A stretch of 64,000 nucleotides of DNA from Micrasema longulum (GCA_022494885.1 JAGVSM010002364.1:1-64000), one strand, 5' to 3'. Positions 11,521 to 24,411 are shown, numbered from the stretch's first letter. The notes: generated from the letters alone by a model not told the origin. Numbers and translations are program-made.

Positions 11521-14149
11521 GAAAATATTATTTTTTTGTGATAAAAAAATCATTTTATATGCATAAAACATATTTGTACAAATAAAAATAATAAAACACT
11601 TCAATCATTTCTCGAGAATGCAATTTTAAGTTACTAAGCCATTTATATTCGTCACAAAACTAATTAAATACCAAATCAAAGTAGTCAAAGGCCTTAATCT
11701 TGACATCAAAGAACCCTCTGCAAAACTTACTTCTAACAAAGACACACATATTTCTTTGCCTTAAACATGAGAAGTTTAACCCCTAATGAGTAAAAGTTAT
11801 GCACAAAAGTGGGTCATGGAAATAAATGAGGCTCAATTATTAAACGAACGCATTGTTCAATGGAAAACCATTGAGAAAACAAGTGTTTATGAAGTACATT
11901 ACGAACCAACAAAAGCTTTGATCTTAGTATAAATAAATAAAAAAATAAATATTGAAAAGCAAACAACGCGGCACTGATATTGTATGTTTTTTTTTCTGAT
12001 TTATTAAAAACGTAATTGCAAAGTAAAAAAAATTGTTATAATTAGGTGCATGTAAAAGAGTATTTAATTTCCTTTTTTCTCTTTTTTATTCACTTGCTTT
12101 GCTTTCCTTTTCGAATATTTTATTTTTTTTGTTATTTTTTGTCCTTTAAACTACGTGTTTTAAAAACGTTCAGAAAAAAGCAAAACCTCCTAAATATGAA
12201 CTTTAATTCGTAAATTTGAACAAATTTACTATAATATTATGACAAGTAAAATAAATTACTATTAAATCTTTTATGCAGTTTGTTAAAAAATAAGATTTGA
12301 AATGAACAATAAAATATTATTATACAAAATACTGTTTACGACCGCTGAAGCGTTTCTTTCAAATGCTTATCACACGCGCGATGCGTAATCCATGAGTTAC
12401 GCTGTGGGTTGGACACGGAGATAATGTATCGGAAAGGTTATGGTGCGTTCGGATGTTTGAATTATTTAACAAAATCATTAAAAATCTTAGATTTTTTTAC
12501 AAATGTCTTTTTATTGATTAAAAAAATATCTTTTCGGTTATTTTTTTGTATTCTTTATTCGGATAACCAACAGCTTTATTTATATTACATATAAAACAAA
12601 ATAAATATCAAATAAGCCAATTACAGGTTTTCACAAGTAGCATCACAGTAAGTAAAAAAAGATTGTTGAACATAAAATGAACAGAAATCTAATGTAAATT
12701 TTTAAAAAATGAAAAAATACAACGAATTATTTACAAACCAAAATTCATTATCGCAAATAAATATGTGTTTAATGATTTTGTTGTTACATTAAAATTATTA
12801 AAAATTCGCCATAAATATGAATTTCACCTATATACGAAACAATAGAAATATGAAGAAGAGTGTTATTCCTTAGAACTTTGGAAGGAACAGTAATAGAGAC
12901 TTTGAATAATAGTTCAGGACAATCTAAAAAACTAGAGGCAATTTTTAATAGATCAAATATATCAGCTATTTCACAACGTTTTTGCAGAGGTAATGTGGTG
13001 ACGTTTTTTACATATTTGAATATATTGATCGAATATAAACTAAATTTCCAACCGGAAACACATGTTCTTTACGAATTTCTTTTGAATATTTTCAATGCGA
13101 TAAGATAAGTAAACGGCGACTTATAAAAGCGAGTCTAATCTGACCCACCTCAGTTACTAATTGATTTAATTTTATATATTTATTGGTAAAAAACTGTATC
13201 TGGATGCATGTACTGTCTTTTCAAAAAAATATTTTTATTTACCCATATTCTTTCAATGAATAGAAAGATTTTTTTTTTATTTGAATTTAACACTATTTTC
13301 CTTTATGCATTTGGTAAAGCTAACAATCTTAATTTGTAAGCATTCATAAAAGACTTTATTTTTTTTTCCTAAAACTTATTTTTAATGATACCGTTTACTG
13401 AATACGCTGGAATGTTTGGATCCTAGTGTTTATTTTATTGAATTATTAAATTATCAAAAAATACGCTTTTAAGCATCTTACATGTCATCAGATCCCTGAA
13501 TCTGACAGGTGAATGCAAATGAAATTCCTATTATTTATTTCAATAGAACGAAGATCTCAGCCTCCCTAGCTTTAAAGTTAACTGGAGCGATATGGTTTAA
13601 TGAAGACCTTTGAAGAGAAATTTTGTTCTCTGTTTTGTGCTAATACAAACAACTCGCTGACTCTTGCGTTGAGATGCTTTGACTTCATGAAACTTTATTT
13701 GATAATTGATGAAAAGATAATTAAATTTTAAAGTAGAAGTTTTCTTTTATAGAACGTTGTTCAACATCATCAACGTAATAATTTTTAATAAGATATTTTT
13801 TGTTAATTTTCAAAAAGTAATATAAATAATTATTCAGTGCGCAGCGCATATGAAAGTCTTGTTACAGGTTTTCCCGTAGAATCGTTCATAATTAAAAACC
13901 AATTTTCGGAAACTGATTGAAGCACAATATTTTATATTTATTTTGCCTGATTGCTCAATGACGTATATTCAAATAGTCGTGTTACAAGCATTAAAAAAAT
14001 CCATTTCAATTTGTAGGTAATTGCTTTCCAAGTCTTAATTCTCTTACGTTGTTTCATTACGCCGTCGTGTGTGACAAAGAATGCGTTCATTGTACTCAAA
14101 AATAAAAAAACAGAGGAAATATAAGTATTTGTAAATAACCCATCGCAAT
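11521..14149. other. Unassigned AT-rich DNA
   Basis: No shared repeat or convincing protein. A frame at 12860-13108 has no domain I recognise. Confidence 0.4.
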
Positions 14150-14570
14150 CCTTACTTACTTATCATGTCCGGACTTCAGACCTTGCCACTCGAGTGTGCA
14201 GCGACAGATATTGCCTTGTCAGTGGCTATCCTCAAATTAATACCATCACAACTTAACTGCATTTGTGGATACTGCAGCAGATGAAGATCATCCTGCACCT
14301 CTCTACAATCGCAGTTTATGTCATCTCCCTCCAGAAAATCCCACCTTTGATGATTGTTTTTTCACCTAGACACCCCTATCTTAAGTCTATTGAAAACTTT
14401 CCACGTAGGAAAGTCCAATTTGTGGGCAGTGTTTGTGCTTTTGGATGGCATTATCTAGAGCCTATCACCGAGTTCCTCTCTCCAAAAATCCTCTCTGCGT
14501 TTACCCGTGGCAATGAACCAGGCCCTGGAACACCCGGTACATTTTTAAATGCTCATTTCCTATAGAATCG
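14150..14570. other. GC-richer unassigned block
   Basis: This block is clearly richer in C and G than its flanks and holds a 100-codon plus-strand frame (14263-14565). I recognise no domain in any frame. The composition suggests old mobile-element coding sequence rather than a host exon. Confidence 0.3.
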
Positions 14571-14697
14571 ACAATATCGCATCGCTTTTCATTCAGTAGC
14601 TGGATCAAAAAGACACGTATTATTTATGGAAATAAAAAAGGATAAATAATGTATTCTTATAAATTTTATATTGGAAGCACTAACTTTGTGGTTATTT

Positions 14698-14814
14698 ATT
14701 GTAATAAAATAAATAAAACAACTTTTTTTTAGCCCCATTTTTTTTTCTTATCAACCGATCGGTGGAAAAAAAAAATGGTTTAAAACAAAGTTGTTTTATT
14801 TATTTTATTATAAT
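14698..14814. repeat. 117-bp nested hairpin
   Basis: Arms 14698-14725 and 14787-14814 are 28-bp inverted repeats with one mismatch. Inside them, CCATTTTTTTTT and AAAAAAAAAATGG form a second inverted pair. At the centre is the perfect palindrome ACCGATCGGT (14754-14763). The whole segment would fold into one long cruciform or hairpin. It could be a very short fold-back element. Confidence 0.8.
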
Positions 14815-15399
14815 ATAATTTAAATTGTTGGTGTCTCACACCCGGTTCATTCACCGCGTAGTAAGTTTATTGACACCTGGTATCAAATAAATAGTAAATA
14901 CGTTATGCTTTTAACACTTTTAAATTTCATAGCACGTTAAGAATAACATTAATAGCCAGTGCGGTAACCTTGGCAATAAGTTACATAGAAGTATGTTCAT
15001 ATGTTTTTCACCTATATGTATATGTTTATCGGGATTTTCTGTATCTTCTTTTAAAGTTGTGATGGTAACGGAATATTGACTCAATATAGACATGCAATTA
15101 GTCATTAACGAAATGATACATAGACATTCATTCCCTGAGCCCTCAAAAATGATGACACTCGGTGTGACGTTTGTAATTTTAAAAAAGATTGTGTCACTTT
15201 TCATTTGGTACATATTTATTCATGACTGATCAACAAAGCTTAAAACAATTAATGTTCAGATATAAATATTATTTTTGCTAACGTCAAATAAACAAATCAA
15301 TTGCGCAGGTATTTTTAGTTACAATGATTCATTGATAGGAATGCATTTTTAAAATAAAATAATGTTAGTAATGTTAGTATGTTAGTAAGAGTTTATGTT
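14815..15399. other. AT-rich stretch, nothing recognised
   Basis: A 97-codon minus-strand frame at 14920-15213 has no family I recognise; no shared repeat seen. Confidence 0.4.
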
Positions 15400-15600
15400 T
15401 TCTTTGCATTCCTAAAAATCCAATGAAAATAAATAAATGGGTCTTAATTATAAAGAATTTAAGGAAAAAACCTGATTGAGATCCACCAAAAACGAATGTT
15501 GATTGAAAACGTTAAAATGCATTTTTATGAGTATCCTTCAATTATGAGTAGCATGTGCATAATCGTTAAATGCAGCCCTGGTGTAAATAAACAAACTTAA
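15400..15600 (+). repeat. K repeat copy 1
   Basis: Shares GAATTTAAGGAAA, CTGATTGAGATCCACCAAAA and TGCAGCCCTGGTG with the copies at 19825-20455 and 31025-31205. It is probably an internal piece of the same non-autonomous element. Confidence 0.65.
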
Positions 15601-16824
15601 TAACTATGGGTACGCTTCCGTGTCACAATTTTTTTTTATATTTTACTGTATAAGGCATGATTATGACAATGCAATTCGGAAATATTAACTTGTTTATTTA
15701 TTGTATTAGTGCAATCATAGCTTCGTAATATTTTTTTTTTTTTTTACAAAGACAATTCCTCTTTTTTATTAAATACCGCCTTTCATGGTCGTCCATGTTC
15801 TACGTTACCATTCAATTTCGACATGTATATTTATTTATTTATTTACTTTTTTTCCGTTGATATTTCATTCATTTTTATTAACATGTTACATTTAATCACT
15901 TTATTTATTTTAAAAACAAAAAAAAACACATTGGCATAGCCTATTGGTGGGTATACTAAATCTAGAATTCGTTTTATCATTTTTGCGTCATAATTCCTTC
16001 AACAAGACCAAACCTGCTATGTGGTATTTTCTTAATTTTTTCCTCACTGAGCATCCAAAAATAACACATGATCTGAACGGGGGAACCAAACGACCCCGGT
16101 TCTTCCTTGTAAGTAGCAAATGTTTATGACCGTGCAATAATTTATTCATGTTTTTGCATACTTACACATATTTTACTCATTCATTAATTCATTGTATTTT
16201 ATTCATTTTGGTTAGTTTGCCGAATGCTTTTGTCAATAAAGTGAAATCAACCATTGTATTATTTACATTTTTTTTGTTTTAATATTTAACGATTTGAAAA
16301 TTTCAAAACAAATGCTTCTTTCTCTTATTTTCACGATTACAAAAAATAAAGGGCAAATGGCTTAAATCGAGTTATCAAATTGAAGTCAGCCTACAGGGGA
16401 TTCGAATCCTCTCCTTTCGGTTCGATAAGTATGATTTATAAGATAACGCCAGGTTAATCTTATCAATCATGTTTGTCTCAGATTCACGCTCTCGTTTGAT
16501 TTAATTATTAGTAAACTTATCATGCATTGATTTTCTTTATATGCGTCTAAAAAAAAAATTCCAAAGACATTCCTTCCTCTGTTATTTCCATGATTTACTT
16601 CTTTTTATCAGCGTAAAAACTTCGCCGTACACTTCTAACCTAGCTTTTTGTCTTTTTAATTTTCTTGAAAAACATTATTTGTGGCTGTTATGTTATATCA
16701 ACGCATTATTTTTCCCGTCAAGAGCTTAATTTCAAGACATATTTTGAAAGATAAAAAAATAATTCAGAGCACGTCGCAAATGGAAACCTTTACAAATATA
16801 ATTTATTGTATATCTAATATATTT
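15601..16824. other. Unassigned AT-rich DNA
   Basis: Poly-T runs and ATTT-rich sequence. A short T-arm-like palindrome (GGATTCGAATCC, about 16398-16409) was considered as a tRNA remnant and rejected. Confidence 0.4.
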
Positions 16825-17040
16825 TTAATCGATTTGAAGGACAATTGGGTTTTTTGTCACGTTCGTTGCTATGGTAGCAAACAGAATAGCTTCCGGCGGA
16901 AATTCATTGTTTTGGCGGCAAAATTTGGCGCGCTCTTCTAATAACACCTGAACAAAGGATTTACCGCCATTATTTCGAGAGGGATTCCCGTCAAACACAG
17001 GAGTTCTTTGCTCTTTATGAAATTGCTTCATTTTTTCAGG
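16825..17040 (-). promoter_or_regulatory. Promoter-like GC patch with E2F- and ETS-like sites over a 68-codon frame
   Basis: In an AT-rich neighbourhood this patch holds TTCCGGCGGAA (about 16891-16901, paired ETS-like cores), TTTTGGCGGCAAAA (16910-16923) and TTTGGCGCGC (16924-16933), the last two resembling E2F/DP sites. The minus strand carries an uninterrupted frame from ATG at 17031 to 16825. Its sequence starts MKQFHKEQRT and is unlike the LINE remnants elsewhere. I recognise no domain. It could be a promoter with a first exon, an old element, or chance; motif matches of this length occur by chance. Confidence 0.25.
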
Positions 17041-18610
17041 ATAAAATTATAAATAATTGAATCCTTTGAAACACAAAATGCTCTATTGTGAGCGTAGTTG
17101 GATCAAACAATTTTGTAAAGTATTAGACGTTATAAAAAAGTAGAATTCGTTAAAAAATGAACTGAACTTATTTAAAATTAATTTAAATGAAAAATATTCA
17201 ATATCTTGGGCTTATCGATAAATTACCCTTTTTTTCTTAAACTTTGTTTTTCTAAGACGGACGGTTAAGCTGCCATTGGAGCTTTGGCCTTAAGAGCGCT
17301 AAAAGAAAAAAAAAGAGTTTAAAAAAATGGGTCTAACAATAAAATAAAAAAAATGATTAAGAACTTCCGCCATCGTATCGTGCTTTCGAGTTATAAAAAT
17401 ATTCAAAGATTTGATTTTATTAATATGCATGAAATTTGTTTGCCGAATTTTCAGGCATCGGCATGCCTAGCAATTTTTGTTTCAGGTTTATGGCTAAAAA
17501 GTACTCCTAACTCATTTTCAGTGTATAAATTTGAAAAATTTCCACCCGTTTATTTGAAATACGACCGACACACTTCCTTCAAAACAGTATGAAGTGGGCT
17601 GTTTATCATAATACTCCCTTATTAGCACTTAACTTTCTTTTGTTTCAGATATTACTTATCGCTTATTCCGGGGGGAAGAATGGGTCCTATTAAGACCAAA
17701 ATTAATGGGTGTACCGTCTATTTGATAACGGGTGCTCACCCTCTCCCTCCTAGAGTAATTAGAGACACGACTGAAATATGAACTGTACAGTATAAGGGTG
17801 ACCAAACTGAGATACATTTTAGATATATTTACAAAAAAATGTATATTTTTTGTAAAATATACATTTGTTAATTAAACATTTTCGACGAAAGCTTTAATAT
17901 TTTAACACATCATAAACTCGTTGTTTTTTCGGTACGAAATATTAAAAATATTTATCTTATTACGTTATCGTCATAACTCTTGCTATCCAAACCTAAATTT
18001 TTTTTTTATCCAACATGTAAAAAAATAAATATAATTGTTTTTTTTTTTTTTTAGTAAAAGATAAGTTATGCTTAGAATTTGAATTAAATATCTTTGCTGT
18101 GTTTATACTTTGAACAAATAATAAAGATATCCGTCACAAGCATTTCACGAAAGCGATGAAACCGGCCATTGTGGATAACAGAATTTATGGTTTATAAGTA
18201 AAACTCATTCTTTGTTTTTGTAAATGTATATTTTTATCAAAAAATTTTTTTTTACACAAATACATGTTATAGTTTATGTTTAACATTTCTACTTCTCTAA
18301 AATATAATCAATATATTTTTTTTATTAAATATCTAAACAATACGTCGTTTTCTTCTATCATATCCAACTGCTGCAGAAGTTCCTCATATTTTATTTTATT
18401 TTATTTAATTGACATAAACGGCAAATTTGCCTTTTACAAACATATAAAATACAAACTTGGCTTCATATGTTTTTTAAATACATAAATTTCATTTAACCCA
18501 AGATTTAAAAAAAAAATAAAGCTCAAAATTATACAACATATACATTAGAATATTTAAACAATTCAAGATTAAACGTAAAAAACAAATAAAATAATAAAAA
18601 AAACAACATA
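17041..18610. other. Unassigned AT-rich DNA
   Basis: About 17640-17780 is GC-richer but unrecognised. A short TTTTA run near 18387-18404, followed by ACATAAACGGCAAATTTGCC, looks like a minus-strand LINE 3' end with an AAAAT tail, but it is too short to classify. Confidence 0.35.
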
Positions 18611-18858
18611 CCATCATCATTCCCTTTCCGCACCGAATGGTGCATGGGGCACTGCATCGACACAACAATCACAGCGGATCTTGATCATTTTTGTTACATG
18701 AAGGTTAGATGGCCTCACGTTTCATGTACCAGTCAGAAATATTTTTAGTATAAAAACACACTTTCAAATAAATATTTCATATCAAGCATGTTGGAAATCT
18801 AACCCAAAATCTCTTGCATGGCAGGCACATGCGCTGATCATTACACCACGAGTCAGAC
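18611..18858 (-). mobile_element. SINE-A copy, minus strand
   Basis: The tail end (CATCATCATTCCC) lies at the left and the tRNA-like head at the right, with the box A complement CATTACACCACGAG at 18839-18852. Box B is mutated (GGAAATCTAACCC on the plus strand). Full length with scattered substitutions. Confidence 0.85.
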
Positions 18859-19824
18859 AAAATTTTACTATCCTACAAAATTCCACAATTAGATGTGCAT
18901 CGTTTCTCGATTATCTGTTTCGTAAAGGTAAGGTGGTCATACGTTTCGGATGCAAGTCTATTGATAATAAAATATTGAACTGTGGTAAAACACCTTATAA
19001 AATAATATTTTACATCCATCCTATCAGTTGTTACCCGGGATCTTAAGAATAATAAGTAAACTCGCAAATCAAATGCACTTTGAGACGGACTAATTTTAGT
19101 GAAAATACGAAAGTTTTAAAATTGTAAAAATGTATATTTATATTGATTCAATAAATAAAAATAAAAAAACTTGGAAGCACTTGAGATTTTAATTCTATTT
19201 TGCATATATAACAATATTTTCTATCCGCCTAGACCTATAATAGTTGATTGAAAACAGGCCTAAAAGCTCGAAATCGCTTTTCGAAAAAAAAAAATAATCA
19301 ATAAGCGTCTATGAAATACGATCTAGTAAAAAAAAATGTACTCCTCATAGCATATAATATATTTTTAAATTTATGATTTAAAATTCTCGCGAAAACAGAC
19401 TTTTTTTTCAGTAAAAGATACCATCCAGTACCAACTTGGTCACAAAATCTCAAAATTTGACATTGTCACTTTTTGCTGTGAGCTCATGATCTCACTGGAA
19501 ATCGTACCTGGAACCTTTGCACTTGAGCTATAAACATTTTAATTTTACACCACAAATTTTCCATATTTTTATAATTTAAAAATAAAAAACTTCGCCACGA
19601 GAAAAAGCGGTCACCCCAGAAAACGAAACATACAAACCGAAGCCCATATTGGATCTGAACTTAGAAACGTCTCATTGAAGCCTTGAAATTGCGGTTAACT
19701 TCAACTATTGATTAATAATCCTGAACCGTTCGTTTTGGAATAATCCAAAAGTACTCAATAAATCAAAAGAGTAACAAGAAATATATTCATTCTGATTTTC
19801 GAAAACTTTCGGTTTTATTAAGTA
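18859..19824. other. AT-rich stretch, nothing recognised
   Basis: No coding frame or repeat could be supported. Confidence 0.4.
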
Positions 19825-20455
19825 CTAGCGGACCTGACGGATGTTTTCCTGCCCGAACGTTGGCTTGCCTACTATTATCTTGGAAAAATTCTTTTCACCC
19901 AGGTACTTGTTTGTGATTAAATTCCAAAACTAAAAATTGTTGATATTCAAAAATTATTGAATTTAAGTAGGTACTTGTTTATGGTTGAGTTCAAAAACAT
20001 AAAATAAATATTTTTTCAAATATGGCATTCTTTTTGTAAATTGTCTCTCTGTCTCTCACCAACAAAGGGGTGTATTTATGTAGGAATACGTTATAAGGAA
20101 TTTAAGGAAAGAATCTGATTGAGATCCACTAAAAACAAATGCGTTTTTTAAACATTCAAAAACAAACTTTTATAATACACAAAAAAATAACATTTTTCCA
20201 TTTGCAAATGCATTCTTCTCGAATGCAACCCTAGTAGATCGAAAAATAAAACATTTATGCTTCTAATTTATTTTTTACATATTAGATTGAAAATGTTAAT
20301 ATCTACGAACATGCACAGCGCTCTATCTATATTTCTCTGATATATCTATATTTCTCTGAAAACCATCCGTAAATCGGTTAAGCCGTTTAGGAGGAGTACG
20401 GTGACATCACACGTACAGAGCAATTACGTACAAGTAAAATAATATAATAATGTTT
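19825..20455 (+). repeat. Non-autonomous element containing K repeat copy 2
   Basis: Starts near ACTAGCGGACCTGACGGATG and ends near TTACGTACAAG. The right part has the phrase AAATCGGTTAAGCCGTTTAG, a block common in short insect interspersed repeats. An imperfect internal direct repeat (AGGTACTTGTTT...) lies at about 19901 and 19971. The K core (GGAATTTAAGGAAAGAATCT, about 20098) is shared with 15400 and 31025. No protein is visible. Superfamily unknown. Confidence 0.55.
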
Positions 20456-20514
20456 TTTAAGAGTTTCCATGTTAAATATTTTAACTATTTGACATCAAAG
20501 CCCTTTATCTCGGG

Positions 20515-21090
20515 CGATGGTTTGTGGGCATATATTTTCCATGACTAAACGAGACCATCAACCCGGCTCCTGGAGGACTTAGTCTCCTTTTCAGTTCTCA
20601 CCGGAGTGATTCTCATTCAGCTCGTCCACGTCGCAGGGGTGGGCACTTTTCGCTTCAGGAGACTGGAGTGTTTAGGTGGCTAAGTTTGGGTGAAAAACCA
20701 GTATTGTGGGGTATAACGCGATCCCTAGCACGGGGCTACGGATGCAGACCTCAACGGCTGTGATGGCGGAGATGAAGTGAATCAGTACGGCGGAACAGGC
20801 GTCATGGATACAAATATTCTCTCAGGTTACTCGGACGTACATTGGACTATGGGCTGTTGGAAGAGCGGCGTCGGGAAGGATGTTGAGTTGTGGATGGCAG
20901 CGGAGGAACAATAGTCAACGAAGGCATCCTCAGCCTCAGTTAGCTGAAGGGTTTCTGTTTTGACGTCACGTCAGGTGGCAAGCGGCCGTAAAACAGAAAC
21001 TAAATTACAAATCTCCTACTATGACGTGTAGACTGAAGACTAGGAGGACTGACCCTAAGTAAATGGGACGTACAGCCAGGAGAAAAAAGA
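20515..21090. other. GC-rich island, probable element 5' region
   Basis: This is one of the most GC-rich stretches in the window, with abrupt edges and no long open frame. It sits directly before the LINE-e tail in the same orientation. That could be coincidence, or it could be the 5' part of an internally deleted LINE. I cannot assign it from sequence alone. Confidence 0.35.
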
Positions 21091-21124
21091 AAACATCAAA
21101 TCACAAAATTCAATATATTTTGCA

Positions 21125-21660
21125 AATTGGATTTACAACAGGCTAAGGAGCTTAAAATTTCTGCGTTATCTGTATCTCAGGGAGTATGGATTTTACCCGT
21201 GGTTTTTCCCGACTGACTTCTTACCAGGAATGCTGGGCTACCAATCATTGTTGTAGAGAAGGAATATTCATTTGTATGTTAACTTTTTTCAACTCATTGG
21301 TGGTCGCATTCATAATTCTGATATTCTAAATGAATTCAGTATATTTGTCCCTGATAATTATCTTCGACAAAAGCAACACAGGTTGTTCTACCAACCACGA
21401 TGCATAACCAACCTGCCAATGATTGTTTTTTAATCGTATCGCCTCGGATGTCGATATATTTCATGGTAGTGGGATTACTCTTTGGAGGGCAATTTCAAAA
21501 TTCTAATATATATGTCAATTATACATAACAATTTATATTTTTTTTCGCATATCTTTTTAATTAGTCTGATATGTATATTTTGTAATGTGTTGAGAATTTT
21601 TTGGAAACTCTGTGATGTTCTCAATGTAACTTAAAATAAATAAATTCAATATAATAAATA
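21125..21660 (+). pseudogene. LINE-e copy 1: reverse transcriptase C-terminus and 3' end
   Basis: One frame reads LPGMLGYQSLL, a stop, then RRNIHLYVNFF, then a segment with ILNEFSIFVPDNYLRQKQH and RCITNLPMI. This follows the LINE C-terminal order: a L(x)SLxxRR block, a helix, then VPxxYxR and the following arginine-rich strand. A 3' untranslated region follows, ending in AAATAAATAAATTC and further AATAAATA units. At least two in-frame stops are present. It shares the NLPMI block and the PGML region with the copy at 33725. Confidence 0.7.
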
Positions 21661-22144
21661 AATACAGTAACTGAGTTGCCGCACATAAGATGCAGACTTG
21701 AGAAATAGAACATTGTTTTTGTGATATCACCAGAAATCAAGCCCGGAATTCTCCATGTATGAGGCAAGAATCTTAGTCGAGAAGTGACAGGAGCCTCTTT
21801 GTAATATTATTTTAGTATCCAAAAAAATTTACTGCGATTTCGCAAATTAGTTAATTGTTTCTGTTATTTGATCGTCCGTTTCATCCGTGAATGGGTGATT
21901 TGAAAATACATTTATGTGTGTGAATTTCCACCCATATCCAGGGTAAGTATTTTGACTCGATTGCTACTCTGAGCATATTTCTGATGATTAAAATCAAGAG
22001 GAGAATAGTTTGCCTCGTAGTATATTACTAATTTTTACGTTAAAGCACTTTGTTTGTGATTTCAAGTTTGATTCCTGTCAAGATATACATGAAATTTGAT
22101 GAAAAAAATATTTTACGCAAGTAGGATGACCGTATTAACAATAT
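21661..22144. other. AT-rich stretch, nothing recognised
   Basis: No coding frame or repeat could be supported. Confidence 0.4.
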
Positions 22145-22430
22145 TTTCAAAAGTAATCTAAATTTGATGTTTTCTTTAGCTAGATGTGCTATAAAAATCC
22201 CCAAACTACTAAATAAAATGCCCTACAAATTTAGATTGAAAGCTCTGGGACTTACATAGTTTAAAAGTCAACGGAAAAGAGGAGTTTTGATAAAAACTTA
22301 TAAGATGCTGAATGATTAACCTTGCTGCCCTTTGCATGAGATGTATCACTTAAATCCTAACACCAACATATTAAATCATGACTGAAACCATAGAATTAAG
22401 AATAGTCCAGAAGAAGCGTTGAATTATATT
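22145..22430 (+). pseudogene. LINE-f: reverse transcriptase C-terminal remnant
   Basis: A frame reads LLNKMPYKFRLKALGLT, a stop, FKSQRKRGVLIKTYKMLND. This fits the Y(x)xRLxxLgLxxLxxRRxRGDLIxTYKil motif at the start of the C-terminal region in Jockey- and RTE-like LINEs. The rest is decayed. Confidence 0.65.
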
Positions 22431-24099
22431 TGAATACATCGGACGGTGTCGAAAAATCCCCCCACTATACCCCACTTTCATTCGCATTCGCGAGGTCACA
22501 GCGTAATGTGGCACGATGTGAAAAAATATAATCATTGAACAAATGTAAGGTAAAAAAAATCAATAAATTCATTTCTCTAAAATTTTATTGTGCACGCGAA
22601 AATATTGATTGACACAACAGAGTAGATAAGTAAAGGGTTATTTAATAAAAGTAATTGAATTAATAAACTTTAAATTTAAAATAAGAAATTAATTTTATTA
22701 TACATAAAACAATTATTTTTATATTTTGTAAAATAATATTTGATATTTTAAAGAGAATATCGGTCAAATGTCCACCACAGAGTTGTTTAATCCGAGGTCA
22801 AACTTTCATAAGTTCTTCTCATTAGATGAGCAAAGTAGAGTATAAACAAATTTACTACCCTGGTAACACTAACGAAATTTCCATTTTCTGACAGATGGAA
22901 AAATAATTCAATTTTTAAGTAATGCATTTGCTACTTACACATTTATTTGCTGATAACACATGACATGTGATCCCATCCTGTTTTTTTAAGATCCTAGCAG
23001 TATTTATACACTTTAAAAGGACACAACACGGAATAGTTGAATTCAAATCATGGGCTGCGTACTGAGCGTCGTCTTCAAAGAAACTAATGGGTCAAAACGT
23101 AAACCTACTTATTTATGAGTAGTTTAGTCGCTTTCTGTTTGATGTGCGTATGCGGTTTCTGGAATATTCCACATTTTATGAATAAAACTTTTATCATTCA
23201 TAATTATATCTCACTCACAAGAAAAAAATAGCATTTACTAGCAGGGTATTTTCAGGTTGGAATAAATTGCCAAGCATAGTTGTTCATTCCATTTTGATCA
23301 CCAAATCCAAAACCATTTACATGGTTTTTTTTAAGGAAAAAAAACGCAGATAAAAAGCAGTACATGAGATAAAGGCGCACAGACAAAAGCCTGCCAATGT
23401 GCCAATAACAGATTAGAATAGTAGACGTATTTTTAAGGCCCACAAAAGTTCAAGTTCTAACACAAATAATAAAATAATAGAGGCTTCAAATTATCCGTGT
23501 TTGATAAAATCTAATCAAATAGTTACGTTGTTTAATTTCATAATATTAATGCCAAATACAAGTTGAGATATTTATAAAATTACAAATATTTGTAAACGCG
23601 ATTCAAGAAACTTTTTACAGAATTAAATAATATAATATTCTGTTGTTATATATGAATGTTTATTCCCAACTTATCTCGATTTGCTAATGGCCGAAACGTT
23701 AGCAAACACTTGGAAAGAAAGTTTAACCCGTTATTCAATTGAAATCAAGTTAAAAGATTTGCATTCTTCGTTGACTTCGGGCAAAGTATTTCTTCAGATA
23801 AACTCAAAGTTGAAATTCGTTTTTGATCTTTGAACTACGCGGGGTTGGCCATTAGCTACATTTATCAGAATTATACTTAACGTTTTAGCAAAAAAATCAT
23901 GAATAATTATTTTAACCCGTTTTTATTCAGGAATGTGAAAAAATATTCGCCATGATTTTATTTTCTTCGTATTTACATATGTAATATTAAAAATAACAAT
24001 ACATTATTTATGAATAGGTATTTATATAAAATTCACTTAACATATTTACTTTGAGTTTACAGAGGGAGTTTCTTTATCAATAATAAATATATCAACAAA
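22431..24099. other. Unassigned DNA
   Basis: A short C-rich patch (about 22460-22520) and a GC-richer patch (about 23660-23870, with CTTTGATCTTTGAA-like words) are the only departures from AT-rich sequence. No gene recognised. Confidence 0.35.
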
Positions 24100-24395
24100 G
24101 TTTAAGTATGTCCAAATGCTTGCAGACTGGCTGGATTTTTTCCCTTAGGAGTTATTCATATTTAAATTTATTTCAACAGAGAGAGAAAACATTTTTGAGA
24201 AGACAATATGGAAGTCCTTCACAAATGTCAACAGATGGAAGAGATGAGAAAATGTGGATGTTCAAACATGGGCAGAATAGTAAAGTGGCCACTTAAACCA
24301 GCCAATGACGGGTTATAAGCCATTTGAATGCCTAGACTTCCATATTCCCTTCTCAAAAATGTTTTCCTTCTCTGTTGAAATAAATTTAAAAATAA
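24100..24395. repeat. FB repeat copy 3
   Basis: Begins at the tip block TATGTCCAAATGCTTGCAGA, then an arm fragment (ATTTATTTCAACAGAGAGAG), then sub-terminal sequence with GTCAACAGATGGAAGAG and CAAACATGGGCAGAAT, and ends with the opposite arm (AATGCCTAGACTTCCATATT through GTTGAAATAAATTT). Shorter in the middle than copy 2. Confidence 0.75.
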
Positions 24396-24411
24396 ATATA
24401 ACACTTAATAA

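Noticed and set aside
14263..14565. 100-codon plus-strand frame as a host exon
   Set aside because: No domain, no clear splice context, and GC-rich composition like mobile-element debris; kept only as an unassigned block.
16380..16440. tRNA remnant around GGATTCGAATCC
   Set aside because: Only the T-arm-like palindrome is present; no D or anticodon arm at the correct distance, and no tail shared with the SINE families.
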